DNA of 64,000 nucleotides from Myoxocephalus aenaeus (Eukaryota; Chordata; Actinopteri; Perciformes; Cottidae), in assembly GCA_038501785.1 (NCBI GenBank), contig JBAMJR010000168.1, forward strand, positions 1,430,001-1,494,000. The letters run 5' to 3'. This document shows, in pieces, positions 1 to 14,300 of this stretch (the stretch's first letter is position 1; the number at the start of each line of letters is the position of its first letter). The position numbers were made by a program, and so were the translations under genes. Below the pieces are notes generated by a model, which was not told the origin of the DNA, made no database searches, and saw only the letters and a program-made list of their open reading frames with translations.

Positions 1-2
1 AC

Positions 3-3000
3 GCCAGCGGGAAAGAGATCGAGCCCAACTTCAGCGACACCAAAAAGGTCAACACCGGCTTCCTCATGTCCTCCTACAGTGAGTGCATGAGTTCATGTTT
101 GCACATTTCTTTCCCTCTCAATCAGTTTTGTCTTCCATGTAGTGGAAGTCTAGCGTTCACTTTGAATGGGTCGGAACGGCCGAGCCATCATGAGGCCATG
201 TGGTCGGGTCCCGGTCTCTCCGTTGGAAGTGTGTGTGTTTGAGTCCCACTTCCAGTCCTTGAGCTGCAGCTGCGTCCTCGTATCGAACGAGCAAAGCACC
301 TCGTCACCTCGAGGAAGGGCTGATGAAGAAGGAGGGTATTTGATTTGAAGTGTGCTCATTTAAAAAGAACAAACGTTTAGTGGTACGATTTAAAAGTAGG
401 TCAGTAAACGGCCCGCTGGTGAGTTTAGAAGGTTCTACAGGCCTAAAGAAAGGTGGTTGGTAATACATGTGAGGGAGACTACAGCATACGGAAAACCTGG
501 AACAGTCATGGAATTGTAAAATGGTTACTGGAAAAGTCCTTGGAAAAAAATAAAATCCCAAAAGTGTTGTAAAAGTCATGTAAATGTGTTATATTCATGT
601 GTTCATGACGTTCATTTACGCTGAGTTTGAAATAATGAATATGCTTTTAAAAGAAAGACGCTCAAAATATAAGCAGGCATACATACAGGCATCTATATAA
701 ATGTTTATTCTTTTAATCAAACTATTGTCTCATTCATTTGAGTCATTTAAGGTTTACTGTATGCTTTGTATTCTCATTGTTAGTTTAAATACTACACTTA
801 CTCACTTTTTCATGTTTACACCCAGATTTCACTAAATGTTTGGTCATGGACGTTTGGTTTAAAGTCATGGAAAAGTCATAAATCCATTGGTCCTCACTAG
901 ACCACCAGTCCTCCTTTAGCTCAGTGGTGGAGACGTGAGGTCATGTGACCGTGGTGGAGCTCCTTCATAGCCTAATGTTAGCTTCTTACTTCTGCTGAAT
1001 GTGTTCACGCTTCAAACTTCATAAACGTGGTGTTCATTTGTGAAGATTCTCTTGATGAACAGAACAAATCAAAACCACACACAAATCAAAGGGCCACTGG
1101 GTTACCAGGGCTCTGTGGTTCACGCAGGCAAAAGAGTTAATTGTCCAGACGGAGTTCTGTGTTTCTCAGGATTTACAACCAAACAAAACCAGCAGGCCAG
1201 CTGCCGCTCCTGCTCTGGTAACGAAAAGAAACCACAGGCCCACCCAGGTGCATGCTGGTCCTGTACCTGCCTACCCCGTCATATTACCCCAGGGGCCCAC
1301 AGTGTTATCCAGTTCATAAACAAGCGTACAAACCAAAAAAACTAGTATTCTAAACAACAGGAGGAGCAGAGCAATGGAACTGTCTCCCAACAGAACTGAA
1401 AGTACAACCCCATTTTAAGGTGTTTAATAAAGAGAAAAACAACATTGTTCACACATTTAACCTCCCTGTAACACATACTTTAATTTGTGTATGTATCTAT
1501 GTATGTATTCTCTTTTTTATTCTATTTTATCACATTTTATTCTAGTTAAAAAAAAAGAAAAGCCTCCTATGGACAGGTGTTGGAAATTAGCATTTCTCTA
1601 TATACACTCAACACAGTGCATCTGGTTTTTGTGTGCATACATGTGTGCTATGAATTATAATGCCACTGTGATGTCCACATTAAATAAATAAAGTCAAGTC
1701 AACAAATAATGAAACTAAACAAATGACTATCAAAAGAAGAAGCCATCTAAATGATCAAAAAATGCAACCCAAATAAGCAAACGTCTAGAATAATTCAACA
1801 ATACTGCTGGTGAATACAGTAAGTAAATACTAACATCAGATACATAGCTCCTACAGAGCTTATTTTCTGCAATTATCCAAAGAATAAAAATCCCCGTTAG
1901 CTTTTTGTCGATGGCGCTAACTTCCTGGTTGGACTAGAGAAATGCATAATCCATGCACCCCTAAACCCTCTCCTCTCATTGGCTGTGATGCTCACGTTCT
2001 GCCCGCACAGAGGTGGAAGCGACGGGGGAGTCCGACCGCCTGTCCGAGGAGCAGCTGTCGCTGGCGGTGAACAAGGCCGAGCTGCTGAAGATTACCGACA
2101 AGCACCGACCCGGCGGGACCTGGGCCTTCTGGTACCCGGAGACCCAGATGGACCAAACGGAGCTGGAGACGGGACAGGATGTACGGCTGAAGACCCGAGG
2201 AAACAGCCCCTTCATATGTGAGTCTGGGTTAGCGTATCTACCACCACACATTCAGCCCAGAAAGCAGAGTGTTTGAGCTGGGCGGTATACCGGTTTCAAA
2301 TTTCTATACGGTATGAATTTTTCATATACCGTCATACATAGCCGTAACAACTGTTGTCGCTCTTCAGCAGGCAGCAAAATGTATTGTTCACCGCTGAGGA
2401 CGCAGCAGTCTGAGCTACTTACTGTCATGGTTATAACTTTATAACAACAATTAATAACCCACAACTAACGCTGTTTAACCACGACACAACAGTTTGTGAC
2501 ACACAAACAATTTCTAACACTAATAATTGTACATTTATAAATTACACCGCCGAACTGCATGCTGGGTAAAGCTCGCCCACTATCGCAACAAGAAGAAACT
2601 CCGTCGCTACATTAAAAAAACAAAAACAGGAAGAGACAGACCCTTCCTGTTTTTTTGCCACCTACATTCTCCTGGGTCCTAAATCCAGTTTAGCTTCCTA
2701 ACACCCTCTATGTACCAACGTACAAACAGCTGCTCACCGCTCGCTGGCCAGCGAATGGTGAGCAGCTGTCCTTTTCGCCGTCAATGAATGAATGCGTTTC
2801 CTCGGGAAAAAAATACCGTGAAACCGACAGAATCTTACAAAATACTGTGATATGAATTTTTTTGCCATACCGCCCAGCCCTAGTCTGAAGTGGATCTTTG
2901 TTTGGGGATTTGATCAGAGCTCTTTAATTAGGTTTCATAAGATTGACCACAGAGGGTCCTTTTATGTCTTCATGTCCCTCACGTTGATCACGCTCGTCCC

Positions 3001-3201
3001 TGCGTTGACCTCGGCTGCAGTGGGCAGTGAACAAAATGAAATTTGAAATCCGGTCCTTCACATTTTCTGGCCCTCGATGTTCAGGTGCTTTGGTTTTCTA
3101 CTTCCTCACTTTTATGGCCAAGATTCATTACGACATGATCGGCTTTTTGATGTTTTACAATCCAGAGGAGAAAATGTAGCCAAGTTAGTTCATTCTAGAG
3201 G

Positions 3202-3274
<73 letters not shown>

Positions 3275-5100
3275 GTATATTATTATGATATCTCAATGTC
3301 TTGTGGAAAACGGATAATTTATTGTGCAGTTGATCTGCTATTTTTATTTTTTTTAGTCAGACATAACCGTGCTCACACAACTCAACCTTTCTACATGGAA
3401 ATATGGCAAATACATGCAAAACAACACAAAGCTATCATCTATGATGGGGTACCTTTTTCTGTATTATGTGTTAAAAAATGTTGTCAAGCATACAATGTTT
3501 GTAATTAGTTCCCACATCCAAAACCCAGCAGTATATGGAGGATGACGTTAATCAATAAATACATGTATATCAATTAATAAACAGTTCAATTCTAAAATAG
3601 ACACAGAAATAGATAAACATATGTTGTATTTATAAAACACAATTAAACATACATAAACAGAATATTTAAAGAAGTACATAATGAATTGCACAATTACATA
3701 CATTAATAAGAATAATATTTTTGGAATTGATTGGGACATATATACAAAAAATGTATTCTAACATTTCTCCAAATCTACATTAATTAATGTATTTGTTTCT
3801 GTCTTGCTATATGCTCTTAGTTTCTTTAATTCCGTTTGTTCAGTGTTTCCTTCAGGCCTTTGTGAGACTCAGGTCGGTGGACGTCAGACCCTCTAGGAGG
3901 GTCCAGAGGCACCTGGGAGATCATTTTGTACATTTTAAATCTCTTTGTAGTCCAAGACGTTAAGTGTTGTGTGTCTCTTTGTTGTTGTAGTTTTTGTGGA
4001 GCACTAAATAACCCGACTTGATCCCGTGCTTCCAGTCTCTTTAGCCAAAGTGGACGGCGGCACGGTGACCAAGTGTAACTTTGCTGGAGACGATCATGCC
4101 GGAGCGTCGTGGACGGACAAGGTTCTGGCCAACAAAGCAGACGCAGCCAGCACTCCGACGCCCGGAGGCGAGGGAGAGGGAGCAGCGGAGGACGAATGGG
4201 TGAGGCTCCTTTAATGCGCCCGATTGGGAGAATAATAAGACCCAATCCCAGTCTCCACCCTGAAGGACTCACAGTTTGAGGCTCCCGTGAAGTGCTTGAG
4301 GGTTTAGTTCTGTCCCACTGTCACATCGTGGAGTGTTTGAGTCTCTCAGACATGTTGACCCCTTTATGAACCCTTTCCCTAAGTCAGCATTAGATGCCGA
4401 CTTTGCTCAAGGGAATTACCCACAGTTCATAGCAATGTGACGTTAAACACGGCGTTCCCAGTGGAAGCATGGAGACGTAAAAAATAAATAAAGGTAAACA
4501 AAGAGGCACGTGATAAAATACCTTTACACTACAACATTACGGATTAAAGATGGAACATAAAAACACATGAAATCAGAGGAATGCAAGCAGAAATTATATT
4601 TATAATATTTATTTACATTCATCAAACATTTCGTTTTGACAAAACGAGTAAATAGATAATTTAAAATGACTTCTCATCTCGTGAGGAAGACGTTCAAATC
4701 ATGAATAAAAAGTATAAAATAAATACACAATTGTACAGAATATTTGTTGTTATGTAGTCACGTGATGTGTTGCAGCAAAGTGCTGTCATTCATATTTACA
4801 CCATCAAGCCCTAAAGCCTCTCACACTCAGCCACTTAGAGGTGATCAGTGAGTCCCTGAGGGTTCAGGGTTCAGGGTTTAGGGGGACGTTGGGATCGGGC
4901 CTGTGACTCATTTACTGCTTTGTGGTCCCTGTGGTAAAGGGAACTCTACCTCTTTGACACCGAGTGGATGTGGAGAAGAAGCTGTGTTTTGAGCAAACAG
5001 GAAGTGGGCCCGGTTCCCTCTGGTTCTGCATGCATTGTTCTCCGTGTACACAAAGCAGAGTTCTTAGACCCGCACTTTGTTTCTCTCCCAGGACGACTGA
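3..5100 (+). CDS. arpin: arpin (Arp2/3 inhibitor), 3' part, four exons
   Basis: Arpin inhibits the Arp2/3 actin nucleator at the lamellipodial edge through an acidic C-terminal tail. Seen exons are 1-78 (frame from base 3; the start lies off the left edge), 2011-2217, 4036-4199 and 5092-5100. All junctions are GT-AG and the phases join cleanly: SSY|KVEA, NSPFI|FSLAKV, DEW|DD-stop. About 150 C-terminal residues are visible of a family length near 220. The recognisable family stretches are KKVNTGFLMSSY, GTWAFWYPE, RLKTRG, GTVTKCNF and GASWTD, then a Gly/Glu-rich linker and the acidic end. Without the last splice, translation would run through the donor at 4200 and end in VRLL, which lacks the tail. 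The gene converges on the anpep genes, as expected from vertebrate synteny. The exon 2 border at 2217 was chosen because it gives the only in-frame join. Confidence 0.92.
1284..1434. repeat. Dispersed repeat in arpin intron 1 (inverted copy at 55318-55468)
   Basis: This stretch returns almost unchanged as the reverse complement at 55318-55468 in anpep copy B, for example CAATGGAACTGTCTCCCAAC here. It carries no recognisable coding frame. It is therefore an interspersed repeat of unknown class. The rest of intron 1 (79-2010) shows no feature I can name. Confidence 0.7.
2276..2881. mobile_element. MITE-like element in arpin intron 2
   Basis: The ends are inverted: GCTGGGCGGTAT at 2277-2288 and its complement at 2867-2878, with further looser complementarity inside (ATACCGT/ACGGTAT words). 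There is no transposase frame. The core 2424-2755 recurs at 28051-28375. This is a non-autonomous DNA transposon by structure. The superfamily is uncertain because no clear target duplication is visible. Confidence 0.6.
3204..3275. repeat. (TA)n microsatellite
   Basis: About 70 bases of nearly pure TA in arpin intron 2. Confidence 0.95.
5092..5100 (+). CDS. arpin: arpin terminal coding exon (Asp-Asp-stop)
   Basis: A pyrimidine-rich tract ending in CCCAG at 5087-5091 is followed by GACGACTGA. Joined to the exon ending at 4199 (TGG), this gives the E-W-D-D end that arpins use to contact Arp2/3. Only nine coding bases lie in this exon; the rest of it is 3' UTR. A possible poly(A) signal AATAAA is at 5604-5609. 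The assignment is inferred from phase, the acceptor and the known C-terminus; a transcript would settle it. Confidence 0.8.
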   Translation, partial: DD

Positions 5101-5836
5101 GGGAAGCGCCTCTCGACCTCTCGACCCGCTCCAGTCTGCAGGTCCGACGGCTTCAGCTCGGATTCACCCGCCCTCTTCTGATCGGAACCCAGCGTTTCAC
5201 CGGAGTTCTTAATCTCTTCCATGTGCGCGGCCTCGGGGCTGGAAACCTCGCGTCACTCCAGAGTGGATCTCTGGAACCTCACCCCTGTGTACTATGCGCA
5301 TAAATTGGCTTTTCCTGCACAGCCTCGTATCAATTAGTCCCAAATAGAGCCCTGTCCTGGGATATTTGCCAGCTCGACACATTTAAAGGGTCTGTTTCTT
5401 TTTCTAGAAGCTCCTCTACTGGTTCTGCTGACGGGTAACTAGTCACATCTACTTAAGTACTGTACTTTAAGATGCTTGTACTTTACATGAGTACTTCTAT
5501 TTTCTGCTACTTTATACTTCCAGAGGGAAATAATGCACATTTAATTATAATATAATTGTATTACTTTGCTGATTCAGATTAGTAATATGAAATATTATCA
5601 ACAAATAAATGATGTATTAATTTGGATACATGTGAATACTTGAGAACCTACGTGGCAGTTTATATAATGAAGACATCATATAATATAATAAAGACATCAG
5701 GTTATATAATAAAGACAACAGCCCCACATTTAGCAGCTGCAACATTAAAGGAATGTACAATTTAATGTATCAATATATTTATATGTGTGTGTATATATGT
5801 ATGTGTATAATATGTGTATATATGTATATAAATGTA

Positions 5837-5840
<4 letters not shown>
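5101..5840. other. arpin 3' UTR and flank, no further gene
   Basis: The region follows the arpin stop codon. A candidate poly(A) signal lies at 5604-5609. The stretch around 5445-5520 is built of ACTT/GTACTT words and looks like a common fish interspersed repeat. No supported coding frame was seen. Confidence 0.5.
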
Positions 5841-5899
<59 letters not shown>

Positions 5900-5910
5900 A
5901 TATTTTTTTT

Positions 5911-5977
<67 letters not shown>
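5841..5977. repeat. (TA)n/(TG)n microsatellite
   Basis: TA runs at 5841-5879 and 5916-5977 flank a TG run at 5880-5899. The second TA run directly abuts the left end of the Tc1-like element. Confidence 0.95.
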
Positions 5978-7741
<1,764 letters not shown>

Positions 7742-7846
7742 ATTGGCATCCAAACATGATGATCATCTAGTTATAGATCATAGTCAGCTAATATGACCTG
7801 TATTATTTTTGTACTGGATTAAAAGACTCAAACACAATGTTGATGT

Positions 7847-7852
7847 TTTATT
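7847..7852 (-). terminator. Candidate poly(A) signal of anpep copy A
   Basis: TTTATT on the + strand reads AATAAA on the gene strand, about 530 bases past the stop at 8382. Copy B has the same signal at 31384-31389. No RNA evidence is available. Confidence 0.45.
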
Positions 7853-8381
7853 ATAAAATATATTTTTTTTTTAGCAACAATCATGAATAATTTGGTTCCT
7901 TGATTGCGACATGGAACACATATAAACACGATCCTTCAACAAGAAGAGGGACTTCGGTCGATTTGTGCAAAACGCTGATGAATTTGAGTTCAATCACTCC
8001 GTTTGTCCTCCAAACCCATATTTGCCAGGAGATTAATACAACCAATCCAGAATCATTCAACAAGAAAGAACTGAAAAGTGATTCTGAAAAGTACATATGT
8101 TATAATCTTTTTTTAAATCTGGTCAGACTGTTGTTATAGACTATACGGTATAAATAATGTATCTACATCAAACACGGCTGTGTCTTCACATCGTCCCTCA
8201 TTTGTTAGCACAATACTACGTATCAGTCTTATGTATTAAAGGGAAGTAAATGTCCTATTTTGTGATTACTTTCCTGACTAATGTTCTTGTGTTTGAAGTG
8301 GATTTAGCAGAATTGAGGACTGGCAGATGATCTGTGAGGCTCAAAAATAATCAAAGACGGTGAGGTTTTCTTTTCTGCACT

Positions 8382-11300
8382 CTACAAAGCTGTTTCGTTC
8401 TCAAACCACTCCAGAATGCTGTCTTTGTTCTCGCTGACCCACTGGATGTTGACCTGGGTTTTCTCTATGGCTTGCTGCATATGTAGATGATCACTCAGCA
8501 TGTAGTCCGTCGCAAAGCGCTTCAGCTGCACACACAAACAGACGGGGATGTTAGATCTTATACGCACAATGCATTCATCAAGGAAATAAACCGGACATTT
8601 TTCTTGTGATTATGAGCTCTTCATCTCACCAGGCGAGACAGACGGTCTCCAATTTATTTTCTTGGATAAATTAGCTTGTACAGTTCAGGTCAGCAACAGT
8701 TAACATATCGGGGCGTTATTTTATGTTTTTCCTTGTTAATAAATCCTATGAAAAAAGCATACCATACCATCGCCCAAACCAATAACGAGCCTAGCACAGC
8801 CCAGCCTAGCTGCTACGTTAGCACCACGGTAGCTGTTTAGCTAGATAGACGCGACAGCTAACCATAATAAATCTATAAAATGATTTAAGATAAAATTGAC
8901 GCACGTTCTAGTACACAGACTTGTACACAGACTTGGGAAGATTTATCCAGAGTTTAAGTTACATCTCCATTCTCATACAATTCCAGAGCCTCCGACTCCG
9001 CGTCTACTTCAGTCAAAGCAGCTGTCAATCACAACTGTCCATCGTGACGTCACAACCTCTTTTTATAGCATCAAATGATTAATTAAAAACTTGAACAAAC
9101 TTGAACAAAAATCGTGATAAGAACTACCTAAAATGACAGAAACCACCTTTTAGGAAAAAAATATTTTATAAGTACTTTGATTTCTTTGTTTGGCCCATGT
9201 CCCCGTCGCTAACGTGGATGGGGGCGGGACTTATGCATCATACCGAGATATTTTGACTTTCGACCATCTCCATAATACAGCCTATGGTTGGGACATGTAG
9301 CTTTAGCCTCAGCCTTTTAGCACGAGAGCATGTAGCCGCGACCCAGGAAAAGGTTTAGCTAGCTAGCTACAGCGGATTAAACCAGCCGTCACTGCATTCT
9401 GTAGTGCCGTGTGAGAATGGATTGCAATGTGTAACGATTTTCAAAATATAAACATGAATCAAATACATAATGCAATAGGACCCTTTACAGCTTTTAAATC
9501 CAATGTTTAGTCCACTGTGGCACTGTAACGCAGCAAAGTAGATCCTGCCAGGTTATATTTCAGCAATACCACCAAAGTGGTTTGAGAACCAGGTGCACAA
9601 GGTGACTAAAACCAAAATGAATCGATCCTACTCGTACTGCCTGCTTGTCCAGAGCCTGATTACTCTGATATATGCGCTTACTCAGTGCCATAGGACCTTC
9701 CTGCTGCCGCAAATACCAGAGAACCAAATGTGGATTAATCCGCCGCCAGCTAAAAATACACTATTAACTATTAACACATTTTTGCTAACTGTGGGGTTGA
9801 GTTGGAATAAACTTCCTGGTAATGAAGGAACATGAGTGCAACAATGTTTGATTCACTGATGGCGCTCTATGGCATGGAGGAAGCAGATCTATCAGGCTTT
9901 GATACACCATACGTGTTTGTAGATATATATTCAACATGGTTTTCATCATCTCATGGGATTTGTTGTCAGTGATAAAAAACATACTATAACCCGCCTTGTC
10001 TTTTAATTAAACTATATTATAAATGGCACAGCGAGAGAAATTGGGGGTTTGTCTGAGAGGTTAAACTACCATGCTGTCAGTCAGGATGACAAAGAGACTT
10101 CTGATAAGAAATCAGGGTGGAGCACCAATACTCAATTATTGGTGCGTGACTGGAGTCTCCACTTGACGACTATTATCATTTTGACATAATAAAAACATCC
10201 ATAAACATTACCTCGTCCAGTTCAAATTGCGTGGAGAACCTGCTGGTCACGCCCACGATCAGCATGGCTGAGCCCCTGGAGACAAAACATGAGAGACAGT
10301 TTTTAGTGCGGTGCAGATCAACAACACAACGAAATCCAGCCTCCAAGACGACCACAAGAGTGGAGTCAACGCGTCTCTTAAAAGGTTTCAACACAAACGG
10401 AAAATCACGGCCTTCATGAAAGCGGACTTCATTGCAGGTTTTATTGGAGTGCTTTTGTTTCAGCTCGGTGGACATAATGCAGTAAACAAGTATAAACTGG
10501 ATTATATTCTGAAAGAAACTTGAGGAAATGATTCATACTGATGTCAAAATGCATATTAATTAAAAGAGAACCCCTGCTGATCACTTCATCTAAATCAATC
10601 TCCGGTGTCACTGTGTGCTTATGAAACAAAGCCCGGTCTGTTATGTGTATATAAACTTTGACACTTTCTGGAAACGGCACAAACAGTGGGGACTTTATGA
10701 AGGCGGGCTAATGATAAGCACTGATTAAATAACAAGACCTTTGTACTAGATGATTCCGTGCAAGATGTTTTACAAGCCGTTTATGGCAGTGTTGTTTATT
10801 CAAGCGACTCGACCTCACGTCGCTCCAGTGTCAAGAGACCTGTCGGCCCACCGGCGAGACTAGCAGCAGTATTAGCAGCATTAGCATTAGCAGCAGCAGC
10901 GGCATTAACAGCAGCAGCAGCAGCAGCATTAGCAGCAGCATTAGCAGCAGCAGCATTAGCATTAGCAGCAGCAGCAGCATTAGCAGCAGCATTAGCAGCA
11001 GCAGCATTAGCATTAGCAGCAGCATTAGCATTAGCAGCAGCATTAGCAGCAGCAGCATTAGCAGCAGCAGCCAGCATTAGCAGCAGCAGCAGCAGCATTA
11101 GCAGCAGCAGTGTTAGCAGCAGCAGCAGCAGCAGCATTAGCAGCATTAGCAGCAGCAGCAGTAGTAAGCTTCGTACTCATGGTGTAAACTACTCGTCCTA
11201 CAATCAGTCTACAGATTCTGATATCTTTTTTTCGGAGATTAACACATTTTAGTTCTCCTCTTCTCTATAGGGCCTTTGAGCCTTGTTTAGCTCATTGTTT

Positions 11301-14300
11301 GGGACAAACTGTACCCACTATACACTCAGTAGTTAGTAGAGAGATAAAAGTGAGAGGGAATATTATATTTACATTTGTAATGAATGCTAATGTTAGTGCT
11401 AATGCTCTGTGTGATGGGGCTCAGGCAACAGTTTGCTAACACGTTAGCTATACCAACTTTACAAAATATGACACATTTGAGTGGGGTTTTAAAGAGCTGT
11501 AGCCATGAAACTAATATTTTAGCTCAGAGTTTTCACAATTTAACTGCCGGATTCTCCACATGAGCATCATGTTTTCGTTTTCCAGTTCATATTGGTGAAA
11601 CCCGACTACACAATCTCAAATGCTACTTGGTCATGACTCAAAAATAAACCAAGAGTCCAAATAGTGACCTACCCCTTGCGGACGTACTCCCAGTTTGCTC
11701 TGATAAAGTTCCAGGCCAGCGCCTGCCCCGCCACGTTACTAGCGATGGAGACAATAGTGGAACCAACATCCATCAGACGGATCTTCTCAGGGTTCAAAGT
11801 GTACTCCAGGTATCTGCAAGATAAGGAAGGATCCTCACTCCATTAAAAACAGTGTGGCTGGGATTCACCTTATCACAGGTGTGTCCAAACAGAAAGAAGT
11901 TATTATGCACAGTCAGAATAACACAATCCTGCATGTGACGCATCAGGGCTCGTGGGTTCACCTGTTGAGCAGCCAGATCTTCTTGGTGCAGGACAGAGCC
12001 GCCCGGAGCTGCTCTTTCTCTGAGGTGTCGTTGGTGCTCTGAAACTTGTCCCAGGCGAACTCCCACTCCTTCATCCCACCAGCGGCCACAGCCTGGCAGT
12101 AGATCACGGAGCGCAGGTTGGGGGGGATGCTGAGTCACACACACACACAGTTATTTTGCGCTACATCAGAGGACGGTCTCATTTTGTCTTCTCGGGCCAA
12201 TGAGTTAACACACATCCATGCATGTGTGTGTGTGTGTACATACGGAGCACATACAGTATACACGTTTAATGAAGAGCCAATGGGGTTCATGCAAGAAGCA
12301 TTCCTACGAACAGATTGGTTCTTAATTAAAAACCAAACCAAGTGGGAAGACTGAGCAATTGTTATATAAAACTGTAAATCATAGCTTGTTTTATGAAGAA
12401 GAAAAAAGGCCCCAAACTGCTGTATTTGGATGTATTGAACACCATAAGTAATATACAAGTGAAATATATGGTTTGGTACATGAGAAAATTCAAATGTCAC
12501 AGATGTACTTTTTTTATAGGTGAACCTGAAACCTTTTCATTTTTTTCTGTGTGTCATGTTCATTTACTCTTAACCAGTAACATGCAGACTGATATTTACA
12601 CATCTGAACAAAATCTCACATGTGTACTTTTGATTAAAAACAAAATTATTCAAATAGTAATATAGATATAAATAAGGGCCTAAAAATAGTTGGGGCCTTT
12701 TTTCGAGGTTCACCGTGTTCAAGTAGTTCAAGTAGTCGTATGAACCTCAAATTAGTTATAATACTTTATTATTTTATATCATTCTTTTCAGAATTTCTTT
12801 GTGAAAACAATGTATATTTAAAAAAATTTTTTTATCATAACTATGAATAACCAGCATGATCTAACCAAGATTGGCCAAAAATGCTTTTCAAGCGGTTTCC
12901 AACATGTTAAAAATGTGTGCTTTCAGACCCTTACCAAGGTCCCACAGTAGTACAGTAGGGTTGCAGTATTGTATAACTTTAAATTAAGTTAAACAACGAT
13001 TTTATTTTTTTGTCTGATAATGGGCACGGGGGGAAAAAATCAAGCGTGGAGCTTAAAAGGTTAAGAAAACGTCATTATTTTGCTGATTATTATCTGAACC
13101 TCTGCAGTTTAAATTAGAATAACATTCAAAATGTCTTCATATAGCCTAACAATATCAGCATTAATTAAAATTAGCTATTGATGCCAATGTATAACACTAC
13201 AATATAAATATGAACATCGTAAATTATTGACCCTTTTTTTCATCGATGGCCTTGCTCTGGTGATGTTATTCACACTTCTTCTATATTTCAGTGACATCAG
13301 AGGAGGTGGCTCGGCATTAACAGCACTCCTTATTGCACATGTGGCATTTATCATGTTCATGCCGGTCATTTACACAGTAATCTGAAGTTAGGAGCCTTTG
13401 CTGAATGTGACGGGGCTCACTGTACGAAAACAAAGGAAGAAGTGGAGATAAGAATACCTAAATGTTCTTGCATGAGGTCGGATTACTCTCTACTTTAAAG
13501 TAAGTGTAAAGGGAGGGAGGTTCAGTCTCACGTCCTCATTTAGTAGGAAAGGGATCATGTTCTCCGTGGTCAGTTTGTGGAATAGAGTGCATGGTCGTCA
13601 AAAGATTCTGAGAGCTTTACAGATAAGAACCACAATGCCACAACAATGAACACCAGAAAGTGATTAAATGGAACCTACCTTCACTAAATCATCGCTGGAG
13701 AGTAAAGCCACAGAACATAATGAAAGCTATTACAGTGAGACAAATAGAGTCATGCGAGTTTAGGATCATTTCAGGAGGTATGAAGAAGAATCTTCAAATT
13801 CCAAAGTACTTATTCAGTAGTGCCTGTACCTGTTCGTGCCGTTGCTGTCCATCCAGTTGGCAAACATCTGTGTAGCCATTGCTATGCATTCTGGGAGTTC
13901 ATTGGAACACGCCACATCTATGCCGATGATCTGGCTGTGCCTGGGAGGGAAGCATAATTTCATTTTGTATAATAAGTGTGCAAGTAATAAATGATGGCAA
14001 ATTTGATGTTTTGAAAAAACCTTGTGTTGTCAAACTACTGTCTCCAATGTTGAGAATTAAATACAGCATCATTTGGGGTGAAGCAATCGTGGATTGAGTA
14101 TTTCAAATGGAAACGCCCACTCAGCCGTGAGCAAAAAGCAGTCTCCTGGGTTACCAAAGGAAGCTAATTAATAAGGTTATGAATCATGTGACCGGTAGCG
14201 CGCCCTGAGTCAACGTCAGCTGTGCTAATTTAGGAAAATAACTGGAAGGGTTTATTCTGATTTCCTGAAGTGGATTTGTGTGTCAGCGACATTGTCAGTG

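Noticed and set aside
2013..2276. arpin exon 2 read as a stand-alone gene running past 2217
   Set aside because: The bases after 2217 are a splice donor (GTGAGT), and the conserved continuation is found in the exon at 4036.
10758..11252. 164-codon Ala-rich frame, and Leu/Met frames on the other strand
   Set aside because: All derive from the TTAGCA/GCAGCA tract.
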